Of a stretch of DNA of 35,756 bases, positions 1 to 7,525 are shown piece by piece. The stretch lies in the IMG/VR virus record IMGVR_UViG_3300017760_000030, positions 1 through 35,756 of that record; one strand, written 5' to 3'. Within the stretch, counting starts at the first letter, position 1. Each line of letters starts with the position of its first letter. The DNA is from a virus. The position numbers were made by a program, and so were the translations under genes. The notes below the pieces were generated by a model, which had not been told where the DNA came from, did not search any database, and saw only the letters and a list, made by a program, of their open reading frames with translations.

Positions 1-356
1 AGTATTGTTATGTTTGTATCTAAGGCTTGTGCATTAGTTCTGAACATACCACCATTCTTAAAGTTACCCTTGAACTCTGCTGTAGGTGTTATTGTTCCTG
101 CTGATAACTCAAGAAAGTATACAAAGATATTGCCTGTACCACTTGAGGGTGCAGCACTAAATGTTAATGTTGAGCCATCAGGTACAGTATAAGCTGCACT
201 ATCTTGAACAACACCATCAACACTTACAAGTATCTCTTGTACTGAACCTACTGTTCTTCCAAGTGCAAAGGTTGTATCAGAACCATCACCATTAAATCTT
301 ACGACAGCAGGTGGTGCTTGGAAGTTAGCAGGTACGTTGTTGCCAATGTATGCCAT
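1..356 (-). CDS. Tail fibre-like structural protein, N-terminal part (cut by window edge)
   Basis: This open frame starts at an ATG (354-356) and runs off the left edge without a stop; 118 codons are visible. A GGAGAT ribosome binding site lies at about 367-372 inside the end of the preceding gene, whose stop is one base away. The product begins MAYIGNN and continues with a 'FNGDGSDTTFAL' strand and a 'VSVDGVVQ' strand. This layout matches the first 90 residues of the 757-aa fibre protein (MPYVGTS..., FTGDGSNTNFTL..., VFVGNVRQQ). In T4-like marine phages such N-termini occur on fibre or spike proteins and probably attach them to the virion. The residues after about 90 (TAEFKGNFKNGG) look like the start of a shaft. 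The C-terminal receptor-binding part is outside the window. Role inferred from similarity to its neighbours. Confidence 0.8.
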   Translation of the reverse strand, partial: MAYIGNNVPANFQAPPAVVRFNGDGSDTTFALGRTVGSVQEILVSVDGVVQDSAAYTVPDGSTLTFSAAPSSGTGNIFVYFLELSAGTITPTAEFKGNFKNGGMFRTNAQALDTNITI

Positions 357-357
357 A

Positions 358-735
358 TTATGTTATCTCCATGATACTTAATGTACCACTTAGTTTATCA
401 GCAACACTACAATCTATAGATAGTTTATCACCAGTTTCTAAAATTACTTTGTTACCAGCAAGTAATTCCAAACTAGAGCCAACAGGTATAGGAGCTCCAT
501 TTACAACTATACTTGTGCCATTAGAAACATTATTATTACCACCTCTATTACTTGTTGTGCTAACTAATCTTACGTCAGCAGTAACTTGTGCAGTATGAAT
601 ATTAGTTAATATTAATCCAAGAACAACTGTGGTGGTACTGCCTGCTACAGTATATAAATCATACGCCAGACCACTATTTGCACCTGCTGTCGCTGGTTCT
701 GCTGCAAAATTAACTACTTTAAATGTGTTTGCCAT
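358..735 (-). CDS. Small virion-associated protein, paralogue of the 108-aa protein at 15102-15428
   Basis: The 125-aa product has no signal peptide or membrane segment and is rich in Val, Thr, Ser and Asn, as expected of a beta-sandwich. It shares a layout with the 108-aa protein at 15102-15428. Both have an aliphatic strand (GLILTNIHT here, GINVANVTT there), a 'PIPVGSSLELL' / 'PVPASSAIQIL' segment, then 'GNKVILETGDKLSI' / 'GAKFVLQSGDALKV', and they end in a Ser-rich strand. Each stands directly upstream of a fibre gene with an MxYxG start, so it probably works with that fibre as an adaptor, tip or decoration. The gene has its own late promoter (756-763) and an AAAGGA ribosome binding site. 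I do not recognise a named family. A structural role is inferred from family resemblance and position. Confidence 0.8.
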   Translation of the reverse strand: MANTFKVVNFAAEPATAGANSGLAYDLYTVAGSTTTVVLGLILTNIHTAQVTADVRLVSTTSNRGGNNNVSNGTSIVVNGAPIPVGSSLELLAGNKVILETGDKLSIDCSVADKLSGTLSIMEIT

Positions 736-755
736 GTTTTATTCCTTTATCTTCC

Positions 756-763
756 TATTTATA
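756..763 (-). promoter_or_regulatory. T4-type late promoter
   Basis: Exact TATAAATA on the minus strand, 20 nt before the ATG at 735 and 4 nt past the stop of the preceding gene. It would drive the 125-aa gene and the partial fibre gene after it. T4 late promoters use TATAAATA, read by the gp55 sigma factor; the assignment here is by motif and position. Confidence 0.85.
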
Positions 764-767
764 ACTT

Positions 768-2006
768 TTAACCAAGAGCAATCGCAAGAGCAGTTGGGTC
801 TTCTATATTTGCCTGAACTAAAGTTACTACTCTAGATAATGCAGCTTTTCTATTTGTTCCACCAGCACCATCATCTACAACAATTAAATCAGAGGTAGTT
901 AAGTCTGCACCAATGTCAGTTCCACCATCAATATCTAAATCTGCAATAGGTACACCACCATCTGGAAATACTGGATTTTGTGAGAATGTTACAACTCCAC
1001 TACTAGATATTGCCATTGCATCTGCATCACCAGCAGAACCTATATTACCATCATTTGGAATAACGATATTTCCACCAGTAGTCATAAGACCAGCACCAGT
1101 ATAAGTACCACTCACATCTAAGTTTGCATTAACATCTACTAGGGTTGCATTTAACTCTATTTCATCAGTTGCATTTATATCTAATACAGTAGCACTTGGA
1201 GCATTTATAAATTGAGATGCATCATTGAATTGAATTGCCATAGTACTGTTTAGTAAAATACCAGTATCATGAACATGGGTTAGAACAACATCATCATTTG
1301 CACCAAAAGATAGAGTTGCTCCGTCATGCTGTAACTCTAAATCTTGAGTTAAAGTTACGTCACCATCAGCACCTATTGCAATCGCATTTGTATCAGATGC
1401 ACTACCAATAGTTCCAGCATCTGGTATTACAATGTTTCCACCAGTAGTCATAAGACCAGCACCAGTATAAGTTCCAGATACATCAAGGTTTGCGTTGACA
1501 TCTACTAGAGTTGCGTTTAGTTCTATTTCATCAGTTGCATTGATGTCCAATATAGTAGCACTAGGTGCATTAATAAATTGAGATGCATCATTAAACTGTA
1601 TTGCCATTGTACTATTGAGGAGTAATCCAGTATCATGAACATGGGTTAGAACAACATCATCATTAGCACCAAAGGATAAAGTTGCACCATCATGTTGTAA
1701 TTCTAAATCTTGAGTTAAAGTAACATCTCCATCAGAACCGATAGATACAGCATCTGTATCCGATACAGAACCAATTTGGCCACCATTTGGAACAATAAGA
1801 TTACCACTAAGAGTAAGAATTTGAGATGCATTAAATGTTGCTGCAGTTGAACTATTAGTTGTAAATGTAATTACATCAGAACCAGAGAATGCTATTGACG
1901 TATTGGCGTCTGTATCACCTTTTATAGAGTCTAAAGATACTGCCCCTATATTGGTAATATCTAGATCACCGAAATCTCCATCTGCTCTATTTCTTGCTCT
2001 ACTCAT
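768..2006 (-). CDS. Repeat-built tail fibre protein (412 aa)
   Basis: The fibre protein is made of two tandem copies of a 122-residue module plus a partial third. Each copy reads: 'GxIGSASDTxAIxIGxDGDV', 'TLTQDLELQHDGATLSFG', 'DVVLTHVHDTGxLLNST', 'IQFNDASQFINAP', 'LDINATDEIELNATLVDVN', 'LDVSGTYTGAGLMTTGG'. The same module in diverged form builds the 564-, 757- and 920-aa fibres of this window. The N-terminus (MSRARNRADGDFGDLDI) lacks the MPYIG anchor of the other fibres, so it may attach through another fibre subunit. The C-terminus ends with a short segment 'NIEDPTALAIALG', which recalls the end of the 198-aa fibre protein. No S74 chaperone and no LamG domain are present. It has its own late promoter (2024-2031) and an AAAGGA ribosome binding site. 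Trimeric beta-structured shaft and receptor-binding role are inferred. Confidence 0.87.
   Translation of the reverse strand: MSRARNRADGDFGDLDITNIGAVSLDSIKGDTDANTSIAFSGSDVITFTTNSSTAATFNASQILTLSGNLIVPNGGQIGSVSDTDAVSIGSDGDVTLTQDLELQHDGATLSFGANDDVVLTHVHDTGLLLNSTMAIQFNDASQFINAPSATILDINATDEIELNATLVDVNANLDVSGTYTGAGLMTTGGNIVIPDAGTIGSASDTNAIAIGADGDVTLTQDLELQHDGATLSFGANDDVVLTHVHDTGILLNSTMAIQFNDASQFINAPSATVLDINATDEIELNATLVDVNANLDVSGTYTGAGLMTTGGNIVIPNDGNIGSAGDADAMAISSSGVVTFSQNPVFPDGGVPIADLDIDGGTDIGADLTTSDLIVVDDGAGGTNRKAALSRVVTLVQANIEDPTALAIALG
1072..1803. repeat. Two-copy 366-bp in-frame tandem repeat
   Basis: Units run about 1072-1437 and 1438-1803. Two independent anchors give the same 366-bp period: 'ccaccagtagtcataag' at 1072 and 1438, and 'acatctact' at 1132 and 1498. 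The period equals 122 codons, so units can be gained or lost without breaking the frame. The copies are highly similar but differ at scattered, mostly third-position bases, so the duplication is not recent. The unit boundaries are arbitrary within the period. Confidence 0.9.
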
Positions 2007-2023
2007 GGTTTAATCCTTTTATT

Positions 2024-2031
2024 TATTTATG
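2024..2031 (-). promoter_or_regulatory. Late promoter, variant CATAAATA
   Basis: CATAAATA on the minus strand, 17 nt before the ATG at 2006, overlapping the TAA stop (2027-2029) of the 271-aa gene. The first base differs from the other nine motifs. Marine T4-like phages are known to tolerate this (NATAAATA). It would drive the 412-aa fibre gene. Confidence 0.7.
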
Positions 2032-2842
2032 CACCATCATACTTCAGCATACGACTATCAGGCCATGTTTGACCTTTGCCTGGTTTACCTTGTGAAGTAA
2101 ATATTTGTTTAGTTCCATCTGAAGATAATCCAGTTAATGATACCACAGCTTCATCTCCACAGTTACTATGTGATTCAGAAAGTTTGAATGTATTTGTTGT
2201 TGCAGAGTGTACAAAGTAAGTTGTATTATCTACAAGTCCACCTATTACTGCAGCATTCTCATCATCAGAGTTTAATCCTACATTATAGTAAACTCGTTCG
2301 TCATCTACGAAACCATGTCCGTTACTTGTAATTGTATTATTAGTTGTACTTACAACACTTGAAGATGTTGCATCAATTTCTTTTGCAGTAGATGATGCAC
2401 CAGCAGTTGTTTCATATATTGCTTGTAATCCAGCAATATCAGATGCAGAATTTATTGCAGTTTTTAAAGAACCATAGTTTGTTCTTACAGCAGTTCTGTA
2501 TGCAGTAATCTCATCTGGTGTTGCAGTATTTGTTTCAGCCTTACGAACAACATACCAATCTGAATCTGAAAGCATACTTGCTGATGATTGTTTTGCTTGT
2601 GATACTAAAGTTATTTTTAAATCTGCAACTGGTTTTGGTAGTAATGCATCTCCATCAGAGTTCCAACCATAATAGTAAAAGTTATCGAATGACCCTAATG
2701 GTGCTTCCCATGTAAGATTCATAGTATTCTTTTTGTAATCTTCAGTCCATATCATCCAATTACTTGGGTGTTTAATGCCGTTACTATCTGTCCAGCCCCT
2801 ACCCTCTTTGAGATATTTTCCATCTGCAGTTTTCCAAGGCAT
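2027..2842 (-). CDS. Tail protein with chaperone-like segment and small beta domain (271 aa)
   Basis: Three parts can be seen. Residues 1-70 are Trp/Tyr-rich and start MPWKTADGKYLKEG, with 'HPSNWMIWTEDYKK'; this resembles the start of marine phage tail accessory proteins. Residues about 80-145 ('QAKQSSASMLSDSDWYVVRK' followed by an 'EITAYRTAVRTNYGSLK' helix) fit the segment typical of phage tail-assembly chaperones (DUF4376/XkdW-like): a Ser/Asp-Trp followed by a YR-x2-R helix. Residues about 160-250 form a beta-rich unit with 'NTITSNGHGFVDDERVYY' and 'TTYFVHSATTNTFKLSES', a pattern seen in repeated domains of marine phage structural proteins. Together these suggest a small tail-associated or fibre-assembly protein. 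It is transcribed from a late promoter at 2868-2875 with an AGGAG ribosome binding site. The function is inferred only. Confidence 0.8.
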   Translation of the reverse strand: MPWKTADGKYLKEGRGWTDSNGIKHPSNWMIWTEDYKKNTMNLTWEAPLGSFDNFYYYGWNSDGDALLPKPVADLKITLVSQAKQSSASMLSDSDWYVVRKAETNTATPDEITAYRTAVRTNYGSLKTAINSASDIAGLQAIYETTAGASSTAKEIDATSSSVVSTTNNTITSNGHGFVDDERVYYNVGLNSDDENAAVIGGLVDNTTYFVHSATTNTFKLSESHSNCGDEAVVSLTGLSSDGTKQIFTSQGKPGKGQTWPDSRMLKYDGA

Positions 2843-2867
2843 TATTTTTCTCCTAATTCTTTACTTC

Positions 2868-2875
2868 TATTTATA
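2868..2875 (-). promoter_or_regulatory. T4-type late promoter
   Basis: Exact TATAAATA on the minus strand, 25 nt before the ATG at 2842 and just past the stop of the 876-aa gene. It would drive the 271-aa gene. Confidence 0.85.
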
Positions 2876-2881
2876 ATACTT

Positions 2882-5512
2882 CTATCGAGCATTCGCATAC
2901 TTAAATGATGCTTCGGCAAATGCCATATATATATATGAACCACTAGTGCTTCCATTATTAAAATTTCTATGCCCTGCACTTGTTCTTGCTTTAAAACCAT
3001 TACTTAAAAAATCTACATTAGTGTCAAAATTACTTTCTGGCCCAGAGTTGTTTGCATACAAAGTTGAAGAACTACCAGTTATTTCATTAAAGGGTGTTCT
3101 TACTGAATCATTCATTACCCAATCATTATCACTATCTATTCTTTTAACCATAACCCAAGCAGGCCTAAATCCAGTAAAGACAAAAGTACCATCTGCATTG
3201 CCATTTCCAATATAGCCACCAAATTTACTGTAGCCTTCTACCTCTGCGAAACAATAAGCAATCATGTCATCACCATTTCCATTGACTGAATTTGAATCAA
3301 CATTTGCTTGATGAGTAGAATAAGTAGAATTACCAACTGTTTTTATATATCCATTTGAATGCCCTGCAGGCTCAACTTCATACAAATTTCTTGATAAAAA
3401 TTCTGTATGTTGACCTGTGTTATCATTAGTTAAATTTTTGTGCCAAACTCGCCAATGAACTGCAACATTACTAGCACCTGTAGTGTCATCTCTGTTTTTA
3501 GTAATAATCCAAGCAGGAGTTACTCCTAAACCATGACCAATCGTAGCATTATTAGTATTATTACCAACAAAAGTTACAATACTAAACCCTGCTGTTGTGT
3601 TTGCTTGTACTGTACTTTGTATAGAGCCATCATCATTTGTTGATGTATTGCTACCATTTGCTTTCCAGTTCCAAGCTACATATGTATGGGAACTATTATT
3701 AATATAATTTTCAGATGTGCCTACAGTAAAACCCTTTAAATCAAATGAAGCAAATGCTGTTGTATCTGTTCCCTCTGCATTGGTATTATCAGAACTTAAA
3801 TATATCCCTTCACCTCTAGAAGAATCATAAAGAACATGAGTTCTAGTATCTGACCTTGCTTTAATCCAAGTCCAATCAGGTTTAAAAGATATTTCTCCAC
3901 CTACACTAGCATCTCCTGATGTTATACTATGTCCATTTTGACTATTGCCAGTATAAGTAAGTGTGCCAAAATGATCTACTGCTTGTGTATTAGAATTAGG
4001 GCCGATGGTTGGTTCTGGTAGGTTAGCTGAACATAGTGCTAGAAAGCCTGATGGTGGTGCAAAGAAAAACTTGCCATTCCCTTCACTATCGGCAGTTCCA
4101 GCACCAGAATTAGATGGAGTTTTTGCAGCAGTGGTACTGTCCATAACTCCTGCAAATGTTGGGTCTTGTCCAAAGTTAAAACTTATATTTGTTGATGTTG
4201 AATGGGGGTTTCCATAAATTCCATAATAATGACCATCACCAGTTGGCACTTCAGAACCACTAGCAAAAGCATTTGTAGAAGTTCCTGCTTCTATCTCTGC
4301 TTCAGTTGCAGAGTTTTCCCAAGTGTTATTCTTCCCAAAAAATATGTTATTATTTTCTAAATCTATTGCTATTTGTAAAACATCGCCTAAGGCAAATGAA
4401 CCAACTCTTGAACTAACACTTGTACCATCTATCTGTGCAGTACCATTTCCCAACCAAAAGTATTCATCATAGGTTCTTGCAGGTCTTGCAAATACACCAA
4501 TTCTTACATAGTTATTAGCTACCCAAGCATTGACTGTAACTTCTGCATACCATTTTCCAGAGTTTACTAAAAAATTATTTTTTCCATTAGTCCAACCTGA
4601 ACTAGAACCAGTTACTTTTAGATTACCCTCTGAATAAGTTCCTTTGTTATAACTTTGATATTCACTTGCACCCTCTGCTAAACTTGCTAATAAGGTGCTA
4701 AAGTTATTTTCTGGACAATCAGGCAATGCACAATCATGTGCTTCTACATTTGTATTAGCTGTAGATGTCCAATGGCGTGAATTACCACTTGAATCTGCAC
4801 CAATCGTAGTTGCACTTGGACTACCAACTCCAACTTGGTCGAATTTTAGGTGCCAACCTTTATTACCGAATGATGCTCCAGAATAGGTCTTCGGAATGAA
4901 TACACCACCTTTAAATTCACCTACTGTATCAACTGGTGAAACAGATGAACCATCTAACCACCACCAATCAGATAAATAAACATTACCACCATAAGAAGCA
5001 TTGCTATGTCCAAAGAAATGTGTTTTGTTTTGATTAAGAGCAACTGTATCAGCATTTAATGATGGAGCAGTTGCTGTTGCAAAAGATGTTTCTCTAACAC
5101 CATTTACCCAAAGTTGAACTCTATCTCCTGCTGTACTATCTGTGGTATCTATTCTTACCCAGAGATGATACCAATTAGAAGTATCACGAAACTTTCTATT
5201 AGTTATATAACTAAAAGTTGTTGAACCACCTGCTGTTAAATCTTGCACAGCAATATAATCATCAGTATGTAAAAATATATAACCTTGTGCAACACCACCA
5301 CCACCTAATGTGGAAGAAAGTACATTAGAGTAAAATCCAGTTTGCTGTCTTTTTAACCAACCACCAAATGACATAATTTTAGTGCTTGTAGGTGACGCTC
5401 CATAATCTCTAGTTAAAGTTTGGCCAGGAATATTTCTGTATGACGTTGTAGCTGCACCATTGTAAAACTCTGATACACCATTGAACATGGTTGTTTGTAG
5501 TGGACTTGTCAT
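2882..5512 (-). CDS. LamG / SPRY-like / DUF7483 adhesin (876 aa)
   Basis: Large putative receptor- or glycan-binding adhesin with three modules. (1) Residues about 40-205 form a concanavalin/LamG-like jelly roll, with 'SFGGWLKRQQ', 'NWYHLWVRIDTTD', 'VQLWVNGVRETSF' and 'YLSDWWWLDGSSV' in the usual order. (2) Residues about 285-455 are SPRY-like, with 'SGKWYAEVTVN', 'VRIGVFARP' and 'ALGDVLQIAIDLENNNIFFG'. (3) The C-terminal part from about residue 515 matches the repeat-containing module known from marine phages as DUF7483: 'KPDWTWIKARSDTR', 'VAWNWKANGS', 'TAGFSIVTFVGN', 'YCFAEVEGYSKFGGYIG', ending 'YMAFAEASFKYANAR'. The 827-aa protein at 10326 is a full-length paralogue. The ATG overlaps the stop of the 564-aa fibre gene by one base (TAATG), so the two are translationally coupled and probably form one appendage. 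Domain names come from pattern recognition, not a search. Confidence 0.9.
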   Translation of the reverse strand: MTSPLQTTMFNGVSEFYNGAATTSYRNIPGQTLTRDYGASPTSTKIMSFGGWLKRQQTGFYSNVLSSTLGGGGVAQGYIFLHTDDYIAVQDLTAGGSTTFSYITNRKFRDTSNWYHLWVRIDTTDSTAGDRVQLWVNGVRETSFATATAPSLNADTVALNQNKTHFFGHSNASYGGNVYLSDWWWLDGSSVSPVDTVGEFKGGVFIPKTYSGASFGNKGWHLKFDQVGVGSPSATTIGADSSGNSRHWTSTANTNVEAHDCALPDCPENNFSTLLASLAEGASEYQSYNKGTYSEGNLKVTGSSSGWTNGKNNFLVNSGKWYAEVTVNAWVANNYVRIGVFARPARTYDEYFWLGNGTAQIDGTSVSSRVGSFALGDVLQIAIDLENNNIFFGKNNTWENSATEAEIEAGTSTNAFASGSEVPTGDGHYYGIYGNPHSTSTNISFNFGQDPTFAGVMDSTTAAKTPSNSGAGTADSEGNGKFFFAPPSGFLALCSANLPEPTIGPNSNTQAVDHFGTLTYTGNSQNGHSITSGDASVGGEISFKPDWTWIKARSDTRTHVLYDSSRGEGIYLSSDNTNAEGTDTTAFASFDLKGFTVGTSENYINNSSHTYVAWNWKANGSNTSTNDDGSIQSTVQANTTAGFSIVTFVGNNTNNATIGHGLGVTPAWIITKNRDDTTGASNVAVHWRVWHKNLTNDNTGQHTEFLSRNLYEVEPAGHSNGYIKTVGNSTYSTHQANVDSNSVNGNGDDMIAYCFAEVEGYSKFGGYIGNGNADGTFVFTGFRPAWVMVKRIDSDNDWVMNDSVRTPFNEITGSSSTLYANNSGPESNFDTNVDFLSNGFKARTSAGHRNFNNGSTSGSYIYMAFAEASFKYANAR

Positions 5513-7206
5513 TAACCAAATGCCTTCTGAACTGCCCCTAGTATTACTGACCCAGAAGCACTAACTGCATAAGGTATAATATCTCTTGCGTTTGCAGCAG
5601 TACTTAATGTGATACCACCAGAACCAGCAGTTTCGTAATCTCCATGTAATGAAACTGTTCTGCTGCCTGTACCATCTTGAATAAAGACAATAAAACCAGA
5701 CTGACCAGCAACTTCATTAGATGCAGTCAAAGATGTTATATTTCCTGTGAGTGTTAATACGAAGTTTGTGTGTAGTGAAAAATCTAAAGCAACATCTCCA
5801 GTATTAGAAGTATCAGTTAATGTTTTACCAACAACGCCTTTTGAGAAAGTTGTTACACCAGTTGATGCAATTGTTATAACGTCTACGTCTGAAGCAACAC
5901 CAATAGTTTTTCCGTCACCTATGATTATATCATCAGTAAAAGTTGCAATACCAGTTATGGCTGCAGTTCCACTAATTTCTACGTTTGCATTAATATCTAC
6001 TAGAGTTGCATTAAGTTCTACTTCATCTGTCGCATTAATATCTAATACTGTTGCACTTGGAGCAGTTATATTTTGACTTGCATCATTAAATTGTAATTGA
6101 CTTGTTCCATTTAAGAGAATACCAGTATCTGCAACATGAGTTAATGTAACGTCATCATCATCACCTAAAGAAATTACTGCACCATCAGCAAGAAATAAAT
6201 CTGAAAACTCTAATGCAGTTGTACCAAGTGCAGCTCCGTCACTTGCATCTGGAACAAAAGCAGTTGTCGCTGTAATTGTTGTACCTTGTATTGTACCACT
6301 TGATGTAATATTACCAGAACCTATAGTTCCTAAACCAGATACGTTTCCACTTGTATCGAATGTGTAGTTACCATCTGTGAATACACCATCAATAGTTAGA
6401 TTACGAATTGTACCGATATCTTTATTTGAATCTAGGACAAGTACTTTAGATGCAGCTGCAGTTCCAGCAGTTATTCCATCTAACAGTTCTAGTTCTGCTT
6501 CTGTTAATACTGCACTACCAATACCGATTGATGTAGTTGCAGTTAGAGTACCACCAGAAACTATAGTTCCAGAAACATCTAAGTTTCCGTTTACGTCAAT
6601 CAGAGTTGCGTTTAATTCTATCTCGGCATCTGCATTGATATCCAATGTGGTTGCGTTTGGAGCTCCAATGTTTTGACTTGCATCATTAAATTGTAATTGA
6701 CTTGTTCCGTTTAATAACAATCCAGTATCTGCAACATGAGTAAGAATAATATCTTGGTCATTACCAAACTGAATTGTTCCACCATCTGCAAGAAATAAGT
6801 CTGACCATTCTAAACTTGCAGTACCTAATGCTTGTCCATCTGCACTTGATGGAGTGTTTGCACTTGCAGTTGCAAAAGACAAAACACCACTACCATTTGT
6901 TTGTAATGTTTGTCCAGAACTTCCATCAGCAGTTGGTAAACTAAATGCAACACTATTAGATGTTAGAATTAGTTTAGAACCATCTGAATGAATACTTTCT
7001 GCAGCATCATTAAACTGGATTACACTTGTACTATTTAAGAGTAATCCAGTATTATGTACATGAGTTAAGGTTACTTCAGCATCAGCACCAAACTTAATGA
7101 TGTTGGCATCAGATGCCAATAACAAATCATCAGTTAAAGTTAAATCATCTCCAATCGTCAAGTCGGTAAAACTTGCGACTGCTTCTGTAATTCTACTTAG
7201 TGCCAT
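5512..7206 (-). CDS. Repeat-built tail fibre protein (564 aa)
   Basis: The shaft consists of the repeats used by the other fibres here: 'DVTLTHVADTGILLNGTSQ', 'LQFNDASQNITAPSATVL', 'INATDEVELNATLVDIN', 'GAALGTTALEFSDLFLADG', with an AVLTEAELELLDGIT segment near residue 240. The last 95 residues ('GDVALDFSLHTNFVLTLTG', 'GQSGFIVFIQDGTGSRT', 'LSTAANARDIIPYAV') are closely related to the C-terminus of the 757-aa fibre and probably form a shared end domain. The N-terminus (MALSRITEAVASFTDLTIGD) lacks the MPYIG anchor. The gene follows the 83-aa gene by 12 nt, with an AAAGGTAG ribosome binding site, and overlaps the next gene by one base (TAATG). Fibre shaft paired with the LamG adhesin is the likely role. 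Confidence 0.88.
   Translation of the reverse strand: MALSRITEAVASFTDLTIGDDLTLTDDLLLASDANIIKFGADAEVTLTHVHNTGLLLNSTSVIQFNDAAESIHSDGSKLILTSNSVAFSLPTADGSSGQTLQTNGSGVLSFATASANTPSSADGQALGTASLEWSDLFLADGGTIQFGNDQDIILTHVADTGLLLNGTSQLQFNDASQNIGAPNATTLDINADAEIELNATLIDVNGNLDVSGTIVSGGTLTATTSIGIGSAVLTEAELELLDGITAGTAAASKVLVLDSNKDIGTIRNLTIDGVFTDGNYTFDTSGNVSGLGTIGSGNITSSGTIQGTTITATTAFVPDASDGAALGTTALEFSDLFLADGAVISLGDDDDVTLTHVADTGILLNGTSQLQFNDASQNITAPSATVLDINATDEVELNATLVDINANVEISGTAAITGIATFTDDIIIGDGKTIGVASDVDVITIASTGVTTFSKGVVGKTLTDTSNTGDVALDFSLHTNFVLTLTGNITSLTASNEVAGQSGFIVFIQDGTGSRTVSLHGDYETAGSGGITLSTAANARDIIPYAVSASGSVILGAVQKAFG
6065..6141. repeat. 77-bp perfect direct repeat, copy A
   Basis: These 77 bases are identical, base for base, to 13459-13535 in the 757-aa fibre gene. 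A 38-bp core of the same repeat occurs a third time at 6671-6708 within this gene. The repeat encodes the module 'ITFDASQ..LQFNDASQNI' region of the fibre shaft (ILLNGTSQLQFNDASQNIT). Flanking sequence is similar but diverged. Confidence 0.93.
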
Positions 7207-7218
7207 ACTCGACTACCT

Positions 7219-7470
7219 TTATTTTGCTTCAGTTTTTACCTCAACATTTTCGTCTGGTTTCGCTTCTGACTTTTCATCTTCTGATGCTTTCATTGAAACC
7301 ATAAACGCATTTGTGAAAGCGTTTTCTGCAACTTGAATTTGATCTAACTCAAACTTCTTATTTGCAATCTGTGCTTTACAAGAACGAATCTGTTTGATAA
7401 AATAACTTTGTTCTTCGTTAAAATCTTCTTCTGTATATTTTGTACCATTAATGTTAATCACTTCTGACAT
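7219..7470 (-). CDS. Small conserved tail-region protein, DUF6447-like (83 aa)
   Basis: The 83-aa acidic protein begins MSEVININGTKYTEEDFN and continues with a helix of about 40 residues (EEQSYFIKQIRSCKAQIANK onward) that could form a coiled coil. The tail is disordered and Glu/Lys-rich (EDEKSEAKPDENVEVKTEAK). The 'V.INGt.Y..ed' start followed by a helix that ends in an 'ARNAF'-like motif (here AENAFTNAF) is the pattern of the small DUF6447 family found beside structural genes of marine T4-like phages. No function is known for that family. It is the first gene of a unit driven by the late promoter at 7508-7515, ahead of the 564-aa fibre and the 876-aa adhesin, with a strong GAGGAG ribosome binding site. 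It may be an assembly chaperone, but that is a guess from size and position. Confidence 0.82.
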   Translation of the reverse strand: MSEVININGTKYTEEDFNEEQSYFIKQIRSCKAQIANKKFELDQIQVAENAFTNAFMVSMKASEDEKSEAKPDENVEVKTEAK

Positions 7471-7507
7471 ATTGTTTTCTCCTCAAGGTTAAATATTTTG
7501 TCACTTC

Positions 7508-7515
7508 TATTTATA
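7508..7515 (-). promoter_or_regulatory. T4-type late promoter
   Basis: Exact TATAAATA on the minus strand, 37 nt before the ATG at 7470, the widest spacing of the ten. It would drive the 83-aa gene, the 564-aa fibre and the 876-aa adhesin as one unit. Confidence 0.85.
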
Positions 7516-7525
7516 ATTTATTTTA

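Noticed and set aside
651-658. TATAAATC on the plus strand as a late promoter for rightward genes
   Set aside because: It lies inside the 125-aa gene, has a mismatch, and there is no plus-strand gene downstream.
1072-1803. CRISPR-like array
   Set aside because: The repeats are long (366 bp), coding and contiguous, with no short repeat-spacer pattern.
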